DNA of 64,000 bases from Hofstenia miamia. Lineage: Eukaryota; Xenacoelomorpha; Acoela. Positions 35,578 through 47,127 of this stretch are shown here, in pieces. A model generated the notes under the pieces. It was not told the origin of the DNA, did no database searches, and saw only the letters and a list, made by a program, of their open reading frames with translations. A program made the position numbers and the translations under genes. Each line of letters starts with the position of its first letter. Position 1 is the first letter of the stretch. The stretch is from assembly GCA_004352715.1 (NCBI GenBank), contig SCFE01000061.1, positions 143,688-207,687 on the forward strand. Reading direction: 5' to 3'.

Positions 35578-37080
35578 TTGATTTGGTATCTTGATTTATC
35601 AGAAAGACTCAAGGACATTGAATCTCAAATGCATAACATACAATCTGAACAAAATTTCAGTAATCAGGAACAGGAGCAAATGGAATCCCACTATGTATCA
35701 CAAAAACAGTTCTTCAATTTTGAAATGTCAATCATAGAAAACCTAAATGTTTTTCATAGTAATATTTTAGAAACAATTACTAATCTGATGCAATCAGCTG
35801 CACCAATCCAACATGAATCAATGAAAATAGCATTCAACAATGCCAAGAAGAGAAACAAATCATTGTTAAATAGCATACACATCTACAACTTTGCATGCAA
35901 CCTTTATGATTTAATGAGGTGAACAACAAAAGTTGGAAGTGTGTATGCAACTCCAACTTTGTTGTGAACTTTTAATTTATGGATTAGAATTTTGTCATTT
36001 CTCACAGAAATGCGCATTATTATTTACATAACTGATTAAAATTACACAAGATCCTTTCAAACAGAGGTATTCTTTCTTCAGACTGCTTGATTGTATTGGT
36101 TATAGTGTATTTCACTGTAGATTTAATTTTTAGAAATGGCAATAAATATAATTCAACCAAAAAGTTGTGCACAAAATTGTAAGTGTGTACACAAATATTT
36201 TTGCTGTGAAATTTAATATTACCTAAAAGTTGTGAACAAAACTGTAAGTGTTTACACTACTTTACTTTCAACCCCATCCTAGCCCACAAAGACCTCCACT
36301 AAGAGTGTCACCAGCAGTAACTCTAAAAAAATAACTCCACATGCAGTATTTGACACAAAATCTAAGAAAATAGTATCTATGTTACCTGATCCGACTCTAA
36401 AAAACAGATATTAAATTCCTAAAAGGTCTCAATATTTTACAAGCAAGTTTGATATAAAAAGCCAAACATTTCATGAATGGCTCATACTGTTTGAGATATA
36501 TTTAGTGCAGCAGCATGGTACAAAAGAAAATGGAACAACACAGCTCCCACTTTTCTTGAAAGACAGAGCACTCCAAGTGTATTTAAGCCTTGATGTGGTC
36601 ATGAAATCTGATTATGATAAATTAGTAGAAGCAATGGCTAACCAATTTGACAACAAATGTACTTATAAACAATATTGAATGCAGCTCGACAGTTGTTAAC
36701 TTGAGAAAGATGAGGACATTATCAACACATTTACAAGGTAGATGTATTACTAAGATTATCACAAGAAGATGAACACTATTATAAGCAATATCTGTACTCC
36801 TACATACATGCAAATCTTGCAAAAAGCATGAAAAATCATTCTGAAAATAAATGTGACATTGATGACAATATTCAAATGCTAATTAACAAAGCTGTCAATA
36901 TTCAATTAATAATCAAAAACAATGAGAAGTAGCAAGCACATCTCAAAAACAACAACAACTTTTCACAAAAAAGTATTCATCACAAAAAACCATAGAAGAA
37001 AAACCCATCAACTACTCATTAGTAAAATACCTGCAATGTGGGAAAAAAGGACACATCACAATAATTACAAACAGTTATCT
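35578..37080 (+). pseudogene. gypsy gag relic with degenerate zinc knuckle
   Basis: 35578-35922 encodes a Gln/Glu-rich, probably coiled-coil region (SERLKDIESQMHNIQ). An insert-like segment at about 35925-36300 has two similar units (AAAAGTTGTG.ACAAAA.TGTAAGTGT). Then 36440-36670 reads KSQTFHEWLILFEIYL and LPLFLKDRALQVYLSLD, the capsid-like core typical of gypsy gag (F.G....W...FE....L...+..A..Y...L). A knuckle remnant, YLQCGKKGHI, is at about 37026-37060 and has lost part of its C..C....H....C pattern. Several stops. Confidence 0.6.
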
Positions 37081-37199
37081 ATGTTGTGAAATATGAAGGC
37101 TTCTATACCACAGAAGGTGCTGAACAAATGGAAGAACAGAATGGGGAAGATTTAAACTAAAAAAGGCGCCGCCCCTAGACTGAGCAGAAGAAATCATCA

Positions 37200-37480
37200 T
37201 TGTAACAGATTTATTGGAAAGAAACTTGATCCTAATAACAATAAATAGTTGCAATTTGAAAGCTATGATCGACACAGGAGCTTCAATAACCATCATGGCT
37301 GACACATGCACCAACAACATATGATGATAAGAGAAGATATCACAAAAGATGAGGTGAGACTAATCAACACATCAGGAGATTACAGAAATGTTAAAGGCTT
37401 AGTAAAAGAAGCTCTAATCACCATACAGAATCTTAAATTTAAACAAAATGTCTACATCATGGATACACACAACTAAACAT
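37200..37480 (+). pseudogene. gypsy aspartic protease relic
   Basis: The frame contains LKAMIDTGASITIMAD, with the retroviral-type protease active site DTGAS at 37271-37285. A stop follows near 37320. It lies between the gag knuckle and RT, as expected for gypsy pol. Confidence 0.72.
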
Positions 37481-38214
37481 TTCCATAAGAATTAATCCTG
37501 GGCACAGACTGCATAATGAAAAGCAACTGTTTAACAGATTACAGTAACATAACTCTCACAATAAAAGAAGACAAGAATATAACAATTTTACTAACAACAA
37601 AGGGCAGCCAAACTTTGGAATTCTCTTTAACTGAAAATTTAATTAGTGAAAATCAAATCAAATAGCAATAAAAGGAGGTGTTGTCATCACAAATGCATAC
37701 AGATTATGATTAAAAAGCATAACACTACTCAACAACATAGCAACAATACAAGATGGACATGGTGTCACAGCAATACTGAACAACAGCAGTAAATATGTAT
37801 TGATATGAGCTAAAGACAACTATCACAGCAATACCTCTTAAAAAATTTGTGATGAAGACAAGACCAATATTACTCTAAGAACCATATAAAGAAACTGCAA
37901 ATATCAAATACATACAAGTCTTAGCAAAAGAGTCACACCCTCACCTAACATCAGAGGAGATTGAAATCTTGAGCTAGGCACTGTAAACTAATGTCACCAT
38001 CTTCAAAAACAACAAAATAAGTGCGGGAAAGGCCATTTGTGTACAGCACAAAATAGAAACTACATCCAATAAACCTTTCTGATAACCCTGCAGATGAGTT
38101 GCACCACAGCTGCAAGAATGATATGTCAAAACTATCACAGAACTGCTCAACAATTGCATAATATGAAGGAGTAAGAGCCCGTATGCATCACCAACTGTAT
38201 TCACCAAACAAGGT

Positions 38215-39050
38215 GAAAAATTTCGAGTGTGCATCAACTTTTGTAATGTCAACAACATTACTAAGAAGGATGCTTACCCATTACCAAGAATAGATGATAT
38301 ATTATATGCCACAGCAAGCTACAAATTATTCTCAACATTGAACCTATTGGCAGGTACCAATGTGCAAACAAGACATAGAGAAAACAGAATTTATAACTCC
38401 ATACAGCGTATTTGAGTGGTTATATATGGCCTTCCATTTTTGCAATGCACCAGCAACCTTTCAATGATACATAGTGAAAATACTGCTAAACAAAAAGCAC
38501 AAACTTGACAAAGGAATCGCAGCATCCATAGATAACATATTAATTAGGTCCTACAATACAGAAGAGCATGCAAGTCAACTGAACAATGTCTTGAATCTGT
38601 TATTTAAAGCAAGCCTATGTATTAATGCAAAGAAGTGCATAATCACAAAAAAGAAGGTAACATTCCTAGGAAGAAACATTCAAGCAGGAAACATTGTCAT
38701 TAAAGATAGCTCAAAACAACTAATATGTGAAATTCAAGCCCCGTAAAACAAGATAGTCGTACAAAGAGTACTAGGTTTTGTTAACCACTATCATATGCTC
38801 ATTCTGAATCTAGCAAAAAGACCGTACATATGACCAACTTATTAAAAAAGAAAATCGAATTCCAATGGTCATGGAAAGAGCAAGACCAGCAAAATAGACT
38901 TAAACAAGAAATGAAGAACAATTAATCTTTAAACTCATCAATGAGAGATGGAATGCTTATACTGGACTGTGATGCTAGCACAGTAGTAATAGATGCCACC
39001 CTTAGCCAAATCCAATACAATGGTGCAGCAGAAAATTTAAAAACAACGAA
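38215..39050 (+). pseudogene. gypsy reverse transcriptase and RNase H relic
   Basis: 38219-38350 reads FRVCINFCNVNNITKKDAYP, then LPRIDDIL, matching the (DFR.L N..T.KD.YPLPRIDD) block of Ty3/gypsy RT. 38400-38465 in shifted frames gives FEWLYMAFHFCNAPATFQ. 38515-38575 reads IAASIDNILIRSYNTEEHA, where the catalytic (Y/F)xDD is IDN. 38630-38680 reads NAKKCIITKKKVTFLGR. RNase H follows at 38950-39040 (LILDCDASTVVIDATLSQIQ, with the first catalytic Asp in a DAS context). Frame shifts and the altered catalytic box make it inactive. Confidence 0.82.
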
Positions 39051-39287
39051 CAGAAATATGGTTCTTATTAATGGTAAAATTTGATGACTGAAATAGTGCT
39101 TTGCTTTGGCTGTAACTGCCATGTGTATTTCAATTCCTCTGTAGTAAATCAATTAAATATTATTACACTCCTCTGCTGTTTATTCTCAATCATTGCTATT
39201 TATTATGATGTTTTGCTGAAAGTGTAGTTGTGTTTCTCATTATAATTGCTTGCTAACCAGTGAATGGAATTGCTTTGCCTACTTGAT

Positions 39288-39359
39288 AGTAGATGCTAGT
39301 AAATTAGTATAGAATAACTTGGTTTCAGCTAATATTATACAAACCCTAATGATGTTGCA
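39288..39359 (+). repeat. 3' LTR remnant of the gypsy element
   Basis: Matches 35172-35255 and ends in CA at 39358-39359, the usual LTR terminus. The region upstream (39060-39287) may be the rest of the 3' LTR, but no 5' counterpart survives to prove it. Confidence 0.7.
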
Positions 39360-39364
39360 TGGGG

Positions 39365-40350
39365 TTTCTATTTTGTTTCAATTTTTTTTGACATCTGCAT
39401 TAAACTATCATTATAGCCTAGCGCCCCTCTCAACCCCGTGAAAAGAACTGGTCAATACCATGCAAGAAATGCTAATCAAACCGCTCGCAGTTGGAACTAC
39501 GCAAACTAAATACAGACTGAGACATCTGAAAAACACAATTGATGAATTTTTGGAGAAAATTCAAAAAAATGTGTGATTAAGCTAGGTCACTGTTGCCTAG
39601 CATTATGTGATTTGAAAAAGAATCACCCTACCTAAAATTACTCCGATTTTCAAAGGAATAAATATATTGAATGAAGTTCATTGTTTGTGTATTATTTATG
39701 TGATTATGGAGTTATATTAATGGTATTACAATTTTCATTTCACAATATATGTGGGAAAATAACATATTGTATTTGAATAGATAATAGCTTGTGGGAATCC
39801 GTACTAGAGATGAGTGTGGTGTGGTAATACTGTGGAATACCGAGCAGTAGAATTTAAACAACTTGTGGTGGCATAAAGTTATACAGATAGCGTGTTTTGT
39901 TTTAAGATTTAATATCTCTAAGTATTTGTCAGAAAACTTTTTCTGAAGCAAAACTAAGAGATTTCACATACAGAATATTAAAAGTAATTTTTACATACTA
40001 CCTTAATAACAAAATTGAACAAAGTGACAGAATACCTAAGGATTTGTCTTTAAGCTTTTCTATGAATGATCCATAACCCTGAGCAACAATTCAGGAATAT
40101 CTATCTTTTTCTGGGAAGATAAAAATCGCCATTTTCTTGATATACCACTGTAAAATTTTATTTATTGCGGTAGTTTGCAGTAATAAAGCAGACATGCAGT
40201 GGTTAGTGGAGAAACTTTTTTCTCTGCTTTTCAAATAATTTTACAAAACCTGTACCACGCTCATTTCTAATCTGTACCACATTTTTCATAGCAGGCTTGG
40301 AGATATTTTCAGTGATGGTAATTTAATAAATACAAGAAGCAATCCACCAA
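39365..40350. other. Gene-free region
   Basis: No recognised gene. A patch at 39420-39560 is less AT-rich (AGCGCCCCTCTCAACCCCGT) but has no supported coding frame. Confidence 0.45.
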
Positions 40351-40359
40351 CATTACCTC

Positions 40360-41731
40360 TAGGGATGTGCAGGAATCCGGATCTGGTATAACCAGCAATT
40401 ACACAACCGAATCCGGACATCCGGTAAAATTTAACTAGTTTATCGGATTTTACCAGATAATATATTCTGAAATAAAATTTAATTAAAAAATAAATTATCA
40501 AGTAAAAAGCTATATTTTTCCTTGATATGGAAGATGTCATGCAACAAAACAAGTTTTTTCTGACATTTCAGGAAGTAGTCTATATAAATTTTATTTATTT
40601 TCATTCGATATTAATTGAGAACTGAGGTAGTTCTTCATTAATAATTATAATTCGAGCAACCAAAAGTCATAAAAGTAATATTTTTTTGTTAGTCTATTTT
40701 ACAGTCTGCTTAAAACGAGATGGTTGTCAAACCTGGAGTGCAGTTAAATAGCAAGTTATAAAATCATAAATGTCATATTTTGTTTTTCGAAAAATATGGT
40801 AATATTTGAGGCAGAAATGTCATTAATGTCATATTTGGCATAGTTTCATTAAATTAAGAATAAACTTAAAAATTAATTCTAGAGTGACTGCATTAAATCG
40901 GAACTAAAATTCGATATCAATTAATGTACTTCCTATCAACCCCCAAGAAAATTAATTGCTAGCTAATTGTTGACACGACTCACTAGTCGACGCGTTTCTA
41001 GGACTAGGCATGTATGCTGGCAGCTGAAACTATATTAAACGAATAATATATATATATTATTATTTCATAGATTTTGCAAGGCACACGTGTTGCAGATCTG
41101 TGCCATGCGCATTCAAGGAAAATATATCAGGGTTGACAATTTAATTGCTTCAATTAAGGCTGTTATCATAAAATATCAAAGTTGTTCAATATTTGACAGA
41201 GTTGAAATTCCACCAGATGTTGTTATTACTCCGACCCTTGATCTTGGACATGTTACCTGTGAATGTAAAACCTATATCAATGCTCGATTAGTATATACCG
41301 GTTTCACTACCATAATGGAAGGAAAGGGGATGTACATTTAATTGCAATTGTATCACAAGTTACGAAAATTTCAAGCAACATCGGCTGCAGTTGAGAGATG
41401 TTCCTCTATGTTGAGAAAACTTAACCACAATAATATATGGAAATTTATGTTCTGTTATTATAACTTAGTGAAGCAGTTGCTTAAATAATTATGTATTTGT
41501 TTTATATCTTGTTCTCAGTAAAAGAAAAACGTTGTTTATATTGACTAAATGGATCTTTTTAAAAATAGATGATCATATTTTAGGACATATTTCAATAAAT
41601 TCTGTCCTATTTTGTCATAAAAATAAGGCCATATTTTGTTTTTTTAAAATAAATATTTCTGGTTGCCCTAAAAAAATTAAACAATATATAATGCAGTATC
41701 CGGCAGTCAAATTATCCGGATCCTATCCCTA
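40360..41731 (+). mobile_element. hAT transposon copy 2, perfect 8-bp target-site duplication
   Basis: ATTACCTC is duplicated at 40352-40359 and 41732-41739. The left end is TAGGGATGTGCAGGAATCCG. The right end, complemented, is TAGGGATAGGATCCGGATAA. It is the same family as 26464-28510 but shorter (1372 bp) and without the nested MITE. The interior is about 85 percent similar to copy 1 by eye, except for a block of about 150 bp with no visible difference (copy 1 about 27803-27949, copy 2 about 41118-41270). Confidence 0.93.
41087..41480 (+). pseudogene. hAT transposase C-terminal relic (copy 2)
   Basis: Encodes the same NLIASIKAVIIKYQSCSIF and EIPPDVVITP segments as copy 1. The C-terminal dimerisation part follows in other frames (SAAVERCSSMLRK near 41385-41420, NNIWKFMFCYYN near 41430-41465). 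The disruption after VVITP is shared with copy 1, so both derive from an already defective source. Confidence 0.75.
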
Positions 41732-41759
41732 ATTACCTCAGAACAGTTCAATCGTTGTG

Positions 41760-42840
41760 GGTATAAAATCATACACCACTGATGTTTTTTTACACAGCAC
41801 CGCCTTGTTGCTCAATCAATGATAATTAATCAACCTCAGAAATCACCACTGCCGTCATCTATATTCACCACACGCGACCTAATTCAATAGTTAAGAAGTT
41901 TTTCACTTATTAACTGTCTTGTAATTCTTATAATTCTTTTCCAAACGCCCAGGTTAAAGAAAAACTAATATAACCCTAAATTAGAATTTAAGCTCACATC
42001 AAAGATCTACAATTTGCCGTTATTTATCATTTAACGCAAGCAAAACTAATTTACATTTACAAACGCCATTCTGTCATCATGTCTGTAACCCATCTATTCA
42101 TAGTAAATATAGAATCTTCTTTGTCCCTATCAATTATTATAGGCATTGAAAAGAAATTAATAAAAAGGATTATGTACTTCTTATTAACTGTATATGGTAT
42201 TGAAGCTAATCCAGGCTGTATCACAGGAAAAATTTTGTTAACGATGTGCATTTGAACTTTCAGAATCTTAGCAGCAAATAATGTTTTCAAAATGATGTCA
42301 TACTAGCAATTTGGGAAACAGGATTGAAAAGTTACGATCTTGATAACATATGGTCACTTAAAAATCAATCATATACTGTATCAGGTGAGACGGATTACTG
42401 AACAATCCACTAGGTAAAATAAAGGACGGAGGCTTTTTATTTCTAATACCAAAATCATTTAATCCTTAGCAACACAATGATATCAAGAAGATTCTATATT
42501 CTAGTGACAAATTTTGAAAGCCTATGAGTGGAAATAACAATCCAAATTTAAAAACCATTAAATGTATTTTACTGTAGTAACAAGAAATTCACAAATCAGT
42601 TTGTTGAGCAATTCAAAAATGAATTGAGACTGGAACCTTACTTATTTTAACACTAATGAACAGTGCAAAATTGACTTACTTTTAAATACTTTCAATGTAA
42701 GGATGACTAACGAAGCATTGCCAACAAGAATCACATCCTTGAGTAGCACATTATTGATTAAACTGTGCTTTCTGAAACAAATAATGCATGTTTTCATTTT
42801 TATTCATCTGAATGCCTTTCGTCTGGCCATCACATTTGTT
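41760..42840 (+). pseudogene. LINE 5' fragment: 2A-like motif and APE endonuclease relic
   Basis: About 42110-42225 encodes SLSIIIGIEKKLIKRIMYFL followed by LTVYGIEANPGC, matching the - strand LINE at about 50060-50170 (LLLAVYGIETNLGP). Shifted frames then follow the AP-like endonuclease of that LINE: VILAIWETGLK (for LAISETWLK), VEITIQI, DWNLTYFNTNEQCKIDLLLN near 42625-42690, TNEALPTRITSLSS, and SSECLSSGHHIC ending at about 42838 (SDH is here SGH). The homology stops there. The long inverted repeat begins at about 42850. Confidence 0.8.
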
Positions 42841-42849
42841 GGCTAATAA

Positions 42850-45335
42850 TTTTCCTCTCTGTAAAAATGCATATGCTTCTATTGCTTAGCTAGCCTATGT
42901 ACATATTTAATTCACTATTTTCTATGCATCACATACAAACAGCTACATCTTGTTTTTCAAATGCGTTGCTATTTCATTGTACAAAATTCCACATGTTCAA
43001 TGGTTAACATCCACAACCATTGTAATTTATTTTGTTTTTCAGGAATCTATACATTACATGCAAAGGGTTACATTTTGTTTTTTCAAATACATTGGTGTTC
43101 TTCATTGTAAAAAATTCCATATGTTTCTAATGATTAATATCTGGAATCATTGTAATTATTTCATTCTCACCAATGTTTCATATCCATAAAAAATTTCATA
43201 TGTTTAATTTGTTTTCCACTAATACAAAATGGAAAAAACATTTGCCATAATTAAACATTACAGGTGTATGAAATATAGACTTACATGATAAGGGCAATTT
43301 TGTTTTCTGAAAACTTATACATGTGATGCTCTTAGTAGGATTTATACATATACATGTGTGCATTAATACATAATTATGGTAGTAGTTTTACACAACCCTA
43401 TTTTCTTTGCATTTCTTTTTTGTTTATACAGATTTTCATGGGTGTACACGTTTGCTGACTGTTACATCTTTTGTCAGCTTTACACGTTTTTCAGTATATT
43501 TGGTTTATGATTTTGCTCACAGTATTTTTGATATCTTTTCCATTGTATTGTGTAGTTGCCATAGAAATGAGAATACGTTTTTCCCACCAATTCACCTTTC
43601 TTGTAGTTGATGTACTGGTACACACTTGATTCCCCATCACATGATATGATTTCCAATTGCTAAATTAAATACAACTCCATGTTGAGATCGAGTTCTAAAG
43701 ATACAAATGCTTGTAAATAGTGTATTATTCACATGTAAAAAATGAAAAAATTGCAAACTAATATTTGTAAGTGAGCTCTACAATATCAACCATATGCTAA
43801 GGTTAAATATTGCTTAAAAATACAAATATTAATATGTGCTCAATTAAAATACAAGAGTTAGAAACCAGAAATATTAAAAACATGTGAAATATTGCAAATT
43901 AGTACAAATGATGAAAGAAAAACAATAAATTCAGGGGATCAAAGGCATAACAATATTTCTATGTGTAGACGTATTTTGAGATCTAAGCCAAAGCCCCAGC
44001 TTTACATGTATTTTGAGATTGAAATTATTGCAAAGTATCAGCTTGCCAGGGCTAACAATTCAACTAAGATATTTCTGCCATCACTTCATTTAGAAGGTTA
44101 ACGATGACTCCACAATAATATATGAATTTGACAAGTCAAATTGACATTAATTGCTTAGACAAGTACTATTTAATGACATGTTACTCAAGATAGCAAAAAA
44201 GCATAAAGTAACTTAAAAATGCTTCAATTATTGATTGATATATTAAACTTAATAAGTGTTCAAGGAATAAATTCACCCCAGCAGTACTATGNTATGCTAA
44301 GGTTAAATATTGCTTAAAAATACAAATATTAATATGTGCTCAATTAAAATACAAGAGTTAGAAACCAGAAATATTAAAAACATGTGAAATATTGCAAATT
44401 AGTACAAATGATGAAAGAAAAACAATAAATTCAGGGGATCAAAGGCATAACAATATTTCTATGTGTAGACGTATTTTGAGATCTAAGCCAAAGCCCCAGC
44501 TTTACATGTATTTTGAGATTGAAATTATTGCAAAGTATCAGCTTGCCAGGGCTAACAATTCAACTAAGATATTTCTGCCATCACTTCATTTAGAAGGTTA
44601 ACGATGACTCCACAATAATATATGAATTTGACAAGTCAAATTGACATTAATTGCTTAGACAAGTACTATTTAATGACATGTTACTCAAGATAGCAAAAAA
44701 GCATAAAGTAACTTAAAAATGCTTCAATTATTGATTGATATATTAAACTTAATAAGTGTTCAAGGAATAAATTCACCCCAGCAGTACTATGCAAATTCTG
44801 AGTGTTGAATAAAAACCCAAATTTAAATTGCATATTTGGTAAAATTCAACAATAAATGTTTATTGAAGATATATCAAGATTTACATTGTTAAATAAATTC
44901 AACAAATCACCAACAAATCTCTGTAAAAATTGAATAAAGTTTTTGTTTTAATTGGGAATTTTTGCTTCTTCCTACTATAAATTACCATGTATTGTAAAAA
45001 CAAAACAAATGCTACTAGATCAAAGCAATTTATCCATTACCATCACATTCATCACAGACATATTTTTTTACACTACTTCTTAAATTCTTTTGTGTTTATC
45101 GCATTGATAATAGAATGATAATTGTTTTACCATGATTTTGTTCAAATTTATACACTTAATATTCATGTAGAGTTCATTTTATTTGCAACAATTGGTTGTG
45201 ATGATAGCATTTTTTTAATATTGATTCATTAAATATATAAGTCAGTGCCTAAAATTTACCATGAAATTTCCTTTTTTGCAATGAATGGTTGACATTCAAA
45301 CAGATTTTTGCTGTTACAAATTATTAGCATGTTAC
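42850..45335 (-). repeat. Long dispersed repeat, copy 2 (inverted relative to 15.65-20.1 kb)
   Basis: Collinear with the reverse complement of 15655-20094 at many anchor points but shorter. It lacks the segments equivalent to 16445-16960 and 17040-17870 of copy 1, and the pogo relic. It contains two diverged direct units at about 42935-43050 and 43055-43165, and an exact 499-bp tandem duplication (43793-44791). No protein-coding frame is recognisable. Confidence 0.7.
43793..44791. repeat. Exact 499-bp tandem duplication with N at the junction
   Basis: 43793-44291 and 44293-44791 appear identical, with a single N at 44292 between them. A 69-codon frame at 43892-44101 recurs unchanged at 44392-44601. 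Identity plus an N exactly at the join points to an assembly artefact rather than a real duplication. Confidence 0.9.
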
Positions 45336-45700
45336 TGGATATAATCAGATGTACACCCGCATTTCATAGGAATTATTAAATTTGTATCTCTTTACATAAT
45401 GGTTCAACTATATCCTATCCAGCATTGTAATTGATATCACAGCCCTTGTAAAAATATGCACTCGAAAAATTTCTTTAAAATTAGAAAGGGTTTTTTAAAA
45501 AACATGTAAAAATGAAATATTAGAGATAATTAACAATGGGTTCTTTCACTGTGCTACAATATGTTGAATTAATGATTACTCATTATAACGAGTCATCACT
45601 TAATTGGTATGCATATAATAATTATTTCTCCTTCTATTGTGTATCTCTACTGTGATATAATAGAGGTAAAAGAGTCTGGGATATCATTTTTAATCATTAT
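45336..45700. other. Gene-free AT-rich region
   Basis: No recognisable feature between the long repeat and the Cys-rich relic. Confidence 0.4.
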
Positions 45701-45705
45701 ATTAA

Positions 45706-45969
45706 ATGAAATGGTCATCTCATGCTAATAATCCTGATAGCTTCTGCTATATGTGTGCAAAGTTTATTCGCAATCAAAGACTGCAATTTAATGATGTTTT
45801 GCAAAATACGTATTGGTCATACTTCAAGACTAGCTGCTCTGACATAAACAAGCCATTTACAACATCCATTTTATGCTCCACATCCCATAGAAATCTTTAT
45901 TACTTCCATAGCAATGCATTGTTTACAATGCATTTTTGTACACCAGCAATTTTTTGTTGTGGGTTTTGA
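45706..45969 (+). pseudogene. Relic resembling a Cys-rich domain of a widespread transposon-associated protein
   Basis: The frame reads NPDSFCYMCAKFIRNQR, then YWSYF and SDINKPFTTSILCSTSHRNL. From memory, the pattern N.D.FCY.CG.F....QR.....AY..YF....GDQDK.WAPH..C..C...L is common at the start of an uncharacterised protein found in many arthropods and cnidarians, often repeated in the genome. Only about 70 residues survive, the second Cys pair is incomplete, and the frame ends in a hydrophobic tail. The resemblance is suggestive, not proof. Confidence 0.4.
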
Positions 45970-46116
45970 AAAATATTTATAAATTATGCATTTGGTTAAT
46001 GGTTCTTTTAGAAAAATAATAATTGCAAATTTTTTTAAATTCGAGCACTGTGTTTACCATTCAAGGTTTTATTTGTACAATAACAGCATATATTTCATTT
46101 TCATGATGAATGATTA

Positions 46117-46310
46117 AGATAAGATAAGATAAGATAAGATAAGAGATTCTATATTCAGATAAATGTTTACAATTTATCTGAATAGCGTCATAAATTACAA
46201 AAAAGTAACCAATCTACAAATCAACATACATTACAAAAAGTAAAAATTCTTACAGGCTATGGATGAATTACTTTATATTGCTATTTTAATGACGAGTTAT
46301 CGTATAGTCA
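46117..46310 (-). mobile_element. Short LINE 3' end: stem-loop and (TCTTA)n tail
   Basis: On the - strand the sequence ends with a perfect 12-pair hairpin (ATTCAGATAAAT, 7-nt loop, ATTTATCTGAAT; + positions 46153-46183), then ATAGAATCTC and five or six TCTTA units (46117-46145). The same end structure closes the LINE fragment at 11700-11732. Sequence to about 46310 is a short 3' UTR remnant. Confidence 0.72.
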
Positions 46311-46319
46311 TTGAAGAAG

Positions 46320-47127
46320 AAGAGAAGAAGAAGAAGAAAATTCTATATTCAGAAATTGTTTTAACAATAAATAGAAATACTGATAACAAGTTCTGAAAGC
46401 GTTAAGAAAATAATACAAAACTAAACAAAAAAAGAAAACAACAAATATTTACAAATCAAAAGTGGTTAACTTGGGCTATGGCGATTGCTAGTTTCTATTA
46501 ATAGAGTAATCAGGATTATAAAATTTATAACCTCGCCATTTCAGTTTTTTTATATTATAAGTGCAAAAATATTTTTTAATATTCATTTTAAAGTTTTTTA
46601 ATCTACGTATTTGTTTAATATATTTTGGTAATTCATTCCACATATTTATAGCTGTGTTTAGAAATGAATTTTTCATTATTCATTTCTTATACCTAATAGG
46701 TTGAATTATGTGTGTTCTTTTATTTTGTTTATTGACTAATTTTGCAGCAAGAAAGTCATTTTTGTAGTATGGGAAAGTATTGTTAACTATTTTGAAGAAC
46801 GTCGTTAAGACATTTATATGGATGTAACATTGCGGATGTAAAAATAATTTTGAAATTTTTCTATATTCATTATTCTTATTAAAGCTATGATTATTTACTG
46901 CTACTTTAATAGCCCAATTTAGTTGCACTTGGAATTTCCTGAGAAATTGTTGGTTTATATCTGTGTAGAGTACATTGGCATAGTTAAAATGACTTAATAT
47001 TAGAGCATATATTAATTGAATTTTTGCTTTAGTTGGAAGTTTTTGAGAAATTAAGTTAATTGCTTTAATCGATATGGCCATTTTTCTAATAACATGATTT
47101 AGTTGCTCTTCAAAATTTAGATGTATG
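46320..47127 (-). pseudogene. RT C-terminal part and 3' UTR of a second LINE family
   Basis: 47127-46680 encodes HLNFEEQLNHVIRKMAISIK and LILSHFNYANVLYTDINQQF and continues to a stop at 46680. After a one-codon break, 46676-46488 encodes NTAINMWNELPKYIKQIRRL and GYKFYNPDYS. These are the thumb/C-terminal motifs of an L2/CR1-type RT but clearly diverged from the family at 47.1-49.1 kb. The 3' UTR runs to about 46320 and ends in a CTT-type repeat (GAAGAAGAAG on the + strand). Its 5' side is fused without a gap to the last codons of the neighbouring LINE. Confidence 0.82.

Larger units (their letters stand above)
35150..39359 (+). mobile_element. Ty3/gypsy LTR retrotransposon relic
   Basis: In order: a 5' LTR remnant, a primer-binding site, gag-like sequence, protease, reverse transcriptase, RNase H and a 3' LTR remnant, all on the + strand. 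About 80 bp at 35172-35255 and 39288-39359 match each other closely (TTGATAGTAGATGCTA, AATAACTTGGTTT, GCTAATATTATACAAA). All coding parts carry stops and shifts, and no integrase was recognised between RNase H and the 3' LTR, so the copy is dead and probably deleted at its 3' end. The 5' LTR is truncated on its left. Confidence 0.82.

Noticed and set aside
43892-44101. Small conserved gene (identical frame at 44392-44601)
   Set aside because: Identity comes from the tandem, probably artefactual, duplication and not from coding constraint.
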